Of a DNA stretch of 64,000 nucleotides, positions 59,731 to 64,000 are shown piece after piece. The stretch is taken from positions 1 through 64,000 of the forward strand of contig JAVLUZ010000569.1 in assembly GCA_036768485.1 (NCBI GenBank), given 5' to 3'. How positions within the stretch are numbered: position 1 is the first letter of the stretch; each line of letters starts with the position of its first letter. A model generated the notes under the pieces. It was not told the DNA's origin. It ran no database searches and worked only from the letters and a program-made list of their open reading frames with translations. The position numbers were made by a program, and so were the translations under genes. The stretch comes from Mermis nigrescens. Its lineage: Eukaryota; Nematoda; Enoplea; Mermithida; Mermithidae.

Positions 59731-60800
59731 ATGTGAGGACTCCGCTTTTTCAGTGACTGACCCACCGATTTGCCCGATGGATCCGTCTTTTTAGGGACCG
59801 ACGCACCCATTTTGTTGATATACCCACCTTTTTTCAGTGAATGACCATACGTTTTCTTGGTGGTTAGACCCCCACAGAATGGCATCTGACCCCCGAAAAA
59901 TGACTGCGACTCTACAGAATTGTCGAGTTTTTGTAAAAGTTGGTAAAATTTGTAAAAAGTATGCCTTTTTAGGCGTTTTTAGCTCATTTTTCGCTCAAAA
60001 TCTCAAATTTTCGGCGCTTCGCGCCATAAGCACATCTTTTGACTATATTTTGTTCAATTTACTGAATTTTTTCAATTTTTTTAAGATCTATTTTACGTTT
60101 ATATATTCCATAATGAGCGGGCATTGTCTGAAATGTCAAAAAACAGTGTTTCCAACGTGTGTGAAAAAACAGTGTTTTTGACGTGTACCCATCCTTTTTT
60201 AGCTCAAAAAAGGCACTTTTAAAAAATTTTTGGGCGTGACCCGCCCAGAATTTTTACGCTGTACATGTATGGGAACGACCCACTCATTTTGCTGATAGAC
60301 CCACCATTTTCAGGGATTGACCCTCCCATTTTGGTGATGGACTTACCCTTTTCAGGGAGTGACCCAATGATTTGGATGATGGATCCACCTTTTTCAGGGA
60401 TCGACCCATCCATTTTCCTGATGGACCCATTATTTTCAGGGAACGATCCACCTATTTTGCTGATGGACCCACCATTTTAGGGGGCCGACCCACCGATTTA
60501 GGGGACCGACCCACCCATTTTGGTGATGGACCCACCTTCTTCAGGAACCCACCCACTCATTTTGGACTCACTATTTCCAGGGATTGACCCACCAATTGGC
60601 TGATGAATTCACGTTTTTCAGGAACTGACATAGCTATTTTTCTGATGGACCTACCTTTTCACAGGGACCGACCCCCATTCCCCTGATGGAGCCACCTTTT
60701 TTATGGAACGACCCACATATTCTGCTGATGGACCAACTTTTACAATCTGACCTGCCGATTTGCCTAATTAACCCACCTTTTTTCAGAGACCGAAAAAGTA
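59730..60800 (+). repeat. 42-bp minisatellite, copy b
   Basis: Same unit as 28371-29000 (GACCCACC, then TTTTGCTGATGG). The array is interrupted by an inserted repeat at 59847-60272. In frame it gives a 14-residue repeat (GxDPxILLMDPPFS type); I regard this as an artefact. Confidence 0.85.
59847..60272 (+). repeat. dispersed repeat inserted in the minisatellite
   Basis: Flanks GAATGACC and GAACGACC share 7 of 8 bases. The element has CCATACGT-type and ACATGTATGG ends and includes the GGCGCTTCGCGCC motif. It belongs to the repeat family also seen near 47820-48200. Confidence 0.55.
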
Positions 60801-61692
60801 GATTTCTGTTGTGTTAAACACATCCAGGGGATGCATTTAAAGAGCTGGAAAGGAATAAACCACTAAATTTCCTTATTAGAAACTAATTTTCCCGTCTTGA
60901 GTTTTTGTGAAATCACTGTAAATAGGCCAAAAAATGCCGATTTCTTACTAAACTATAACTCCTCTTTGAGCTAAACCATTAAAACGATGTAACTGAAGCC
61001 AAAACGAGGCTAGACAAAGTTTTGGACACATGGATAAGGTTGAACAAAAAAAAAATGCCACGAAAGTGATTCATTATACTTCCGGCATAGGACACGGTAA
61101 ACGGAGGGTCAAGCTTAGTCCGATTGCACGACAATATAAAAAAGATTTCATGCATATGTATTGATTGTTCTCTGATTAAATTAGAAATCTACGATTAAAT
61201 CATAAAAATTGAGTAGAGTCAAGAAATGCAAACGATCATCAGCAGTCGGTATCATATTGATGATGCCGCCCGGTTTAGCTGGTGAAAAATTTGCCCTGGA
61301 CCTATGAAGAAACCCTGATTTAGAAACAATTTACGTCAGGCAAAAATGCAAAATTTTGACTAAAAACGTCATGTGCAATTTTGGTTTCGGTGAGCGATTT
61401 TATTCACAATACAAGTTAATTCTAAGTAATAGTCGAAGATTTGCGTTTGAAAACACCAAGATGGTTAATGCTAAGTGTTTTAATGCGTTTCTGAATGAAC
61501 AAAATAATTTCTGTCACGCTGGTATGCACGATTATCGAAAAAATTTCCTACGTAATCTTCCGCGTAAAATGCTTTATTTTTCCACATACTCTTTCACTTA
61601 AAATTTTTTTCCCACTAAAATCCCGGCTCTAATCGAAAGTGCACAGCACGGCCGATCTGGGGGTCATCCAGAGAGTTGCAGTTACTAGTTAG
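60800..61692. other. unassigned stretch
   Basis: AT-rich sequence. An open stretch of 81 codons at 61356-61601 (NVMCNFGFGERFYSQYKL) has no recognised domain and no splice support. Confidence 0.35.
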
Positions 61693-63545
61693 TCGTTAGC
61701 GCGTACCTATAATATACTTGGTACCCCAACACCAGCGCACCTACAGCTGTAAAGGGACAATTCTAAATTGTGCAGTTTTTTAAAAGATAAATAATAAAAA
61801 AATTCGCTGCCCCTTTTTTTGTTTTTTTTAAATGAATACCCATTGTGTAAAGAGCGTGTAAAGTTTCACTGTAACGTTATAAGATATACTTTTAAAATTT
61901 TTGTTGGTTACCAAACTTTCCTGACTCAGTATTGTAATTTGTTCAATCTGGCTGTTTTTAAATGTAGGAAATTGAGTAAGCTCCAAATCACTCTTTTTCT
62001 CTTTTAAAAAATGACTTATTCCCAGAGTGACAGTGTAAAGAGTGTATTGAATCTGAGGGTGAAAAGACATATTTCGGCCTGTTTTGTCTGCCAACAACTC
62101 CGGTTATGAGTCCACCACAAATTTGTTCCATCAGGAACGTACTACGACTCAAGGGCTACTTTTGGCTTACCAGCAAACTCCTGTACACTCAATACGGAGT
62201 TAGATCTACGGGTTTAAACTTTACACTCTAGTGGATGGTGTAAAAAAACAGGTTTTGCCTGAGATTTCTCCGCCAACTTCTACGGTTACAAGTCGGGATA
62301 AATTGAATGAAATAAAATAAAGTTCGTTTTAAGAGCTACAAGTCACAGCACACTGCGTTTAAAAATTAAATAATGATTACTTATGGAGGTGTAAAGTTCG
62401 AAATCAGGTGTGTAAAATGAGGCAAAAAACACGTTTTTTCTCTATTTTGGTTGGTAAATATCTCAAATAGTTTACAGAACAGAAGTTTTCCGCACATAAA
62501 CGTACTACAATTAAGAGGCTACAAATTGGCTTAACCCGAATTTCTTTACACTCAATGGGGAGTCGAGTTCAGATTTTTAAAGTTTACAATATGGCGGATG
62601 GTGGAAAAATACGTGCTTGTCCTTTTGTTCGCCTTGTTACTTCGTTTAGAAGTCGGGATAAGTCGAATAAAATCAAAATGAAGTCCTTTCTAAGGGGTGC
62701 ACGTCACAGTAAATTGTCTTCATTTACATCAATATTTAGCTTTTTCGGGAGGTGTAAAGTCAAAAATTGGGGGTGTTAAACGTGTTTCTCTCTTCTTATT
62801 CTTCTTCCAACTTCTCTGGTCATGAGTCTGGACATGATCACAACTATAAAAATGTACAAGGGGTCGAACGTTTTGCGTCAGTTGGGTGCCTTTACTTACA
62901 CTAAACAGTAGTGTAAAGTGGTTTCCATCAAATATTTATTTGTCCTCAGTTTTCGCGTTTTTGAACTGCTGTCATTATAGTGGTATGTTCCCGTAAGTGT
63001 TTACTGACCGATTTACTCAAATCTTGCTAATTAAAAGTAGGGTACTAGTGAAGAAAAGTGCTAAGATGGAGCAAAAAGGACGAATATACTTGAAAATCCG
63101 CATCACTAAGGACATAAAAGGAGGGGACTAAGGAAAAGTTACCACGCATGTAAAAGTTGTAAAAATCTACTAAAAATTAGACTTCCACTAAAAACGCTAA
63201 AAATTGATGTTTATTCTGCGGCCAGCAGAAGAAAGTTGCACCTCCGACGTAAAAATATATAACATGAAAAGCTAATTCCTTGAAAAGAAGCGATCACTAA
63301 TAAAAAGCTGTATAGCGTGCTTTGTAACGCTTGTATGGTATGCATTGTATGGGGCAGCAATTAACAAGATGGTGTGCTTGATATATTTCCCTTAACCAGC
63401 CATTGACGATTAAGTATGTAAAACAAGGCTTCCTCATCATATGTTTTTCTGAGCTAGTGAACAATGTTTTATGAAGGCACGCTTTTTTCGGAAGGCACGC
63501 TGTTTCAGAAGCCGCAGAATATACTTCGATTTTAGCGTTAGTAGT
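61693..63545 (+). mobile_element. Helitron-like element, worn and 3'-truncated
   Basis: The 5' end lacks the first bases and reads TCGTTAGCGCGTACC. The TGTAAA/TTTACA-rich body is followed by the 3' module from CTAG at 63044. The first arm is complete to TTATTCTGCGG at 63219. The second arm keeps only GCCGCAGAATATACTTCG (63511-63528) and then breaks off. Confidence 0.65.
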
Positions 63546-63646
63546 AATGGCTGTCAGCCTGGGGGCAACGCTGTAGGATAGGCTGTGTTATAACATAGGC
63601 GATGACGTAAAAATCTGCTCCCTGAGGTAAGCTGAGGGAGGCCCCG

Positions 63647-64000
63647 TCATCCTTTCCGAATAGATTCCCATTTTGCGCTACTGTCCAGCTTCGCTATTCC
63701 TGTTACAATAGCTCTGGGTAAAAAAAAAAGCGATAAATTATCATTTGATGTAATTTTAATAAATGCTCCTCCATTTTTGCAGAACTCACTCACATCAAAT
63801 TCCAGACCACAACCTATTTGTGGTCTCCTATCAACGAGTACTACCTTAAATTCCATGTCTTCGTTGAAGCAAAGCTCATTCTTCGATTGAGCCACATTTC
63901 TATAATACTCAAAACCTTATCAGCATTAATATACTGGCGCTCAGTAAATGGAACTAACACAGGCGTATTAAGGCTTGGCTGTCTAATTTCAATGCCTACC
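63647..64000 (-). pseudogene. Polinton-type DNA polymerase B, N-terminal fragment
   Basis: Two adjacent minus-strand frames give blocks resembling the region before the polymerase domain in Polinton/Maverick family B polymerases: TPVLVPFTERQY in the first, and in the second NGGAFIKIT, a Leu-Pro-Arg-Ala-Ile-Val segment and WESIRKG. The frames are offset by one base near 63900, and a stop follows RKG at 63647, so the fragment is broken. The catalytic polymerase motifs are not in the window. Assignment is from family memory and not verified. Confidence 0.45.

Noticed and set aside
60265..60587. Plus-strand frames with a 14-residue repeat
   Set aside because: They come from the 42-bp minisatellite, whose length is a multiple of three.

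Overview
The window looks like AT-rich, intron-containing DNA from an invertebrate animal. The signs are spliced serine-protease exons with GT/AG junctions, and remains of hAT, Merlin, Helitron, Polinton-like and SINE elements. I cannot name the species. I saw no rRNA gene, no complete tRNA gene, no CRISPR array and no bacterial-style operon. Most of the sequence is transposon-derived.

The host genes I can support belong to one minus-strand tandem family: a PAN/apple-domain exon followed by trypsin-like serine protease exons. Unit 1 lies at 4.2-5.8 kb (PAN exon and His exon only). Unit a lies at 17.6-26.8 kb and has PAN, His, Asp, linker and Ser exons with matching splice phases and a full catalytic triad. 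Unit 3 lies at 35.7-40.3 kb and is scrambled by an inverted duplication. Unit b lies at 43.4-58.2 kb and is a pseudogene copy of unit a. Where both junctions can be placed (units 1, a and b), the PAN exon ends in phase 1 and the His exon begins in phase 1, so PAN and protease probably form one secreted protein.

Units a and b sit in a long direct duplication (about 8.8-29.1 kb and 41.3-60.8 kb). Each copy has gained different insertions, so one copy often shows the empty site of an insertion in the other. This allows precise boundaries for several elements. (1) A Helitron-like non-autonomous family begins TCATAGGTAGCGCG, ends CTAG and inserts between A and T without target duplication. It has a 5' hairpin, many TGTAAA/TTTACA motifs and a 3' module framed by arms of about 190 bp in inverted orientation. 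(2) Two nested foldback-like elements (22715-26284 and 23559-25564) have ends made of short tandem repeats in opposite orientation, each with a perfect 8-bp target duplication. (3) A complete hAT element has a decayed transposase and a perfect 8-bp duplication (48390-50826). (4) A canonical short Helitron occupies 55704-57452. (5) A family of 210-290 bp MITEs has 8-bp duplications. (6) A 1,044-bp insertion with a 7-bp duplication carries a 150-codon open frame.

Region by region: 0-4 kb, Helitron-like copies and MITEs; 4-6 kb, protease unit 1; 6-8.8 kb, mostly unassigned; 8.8-29 kb, duplication copy a with a 6.8-kb Helitron-like insertion and the foldback pair; 29-34 kb, a Merlin transposase pseudogene split by a Helitron-like element; 34-41 kb, unit 3 with a SINE; 41-61 kb, duplication copy b with hAT, Helitron-like and Helitron insertions; 61.7-63.5 kb, another Helitron-like copy; 63.6-64 kb, a fragment resembling the N-terminal part of a Polinton DNA polymerase B.
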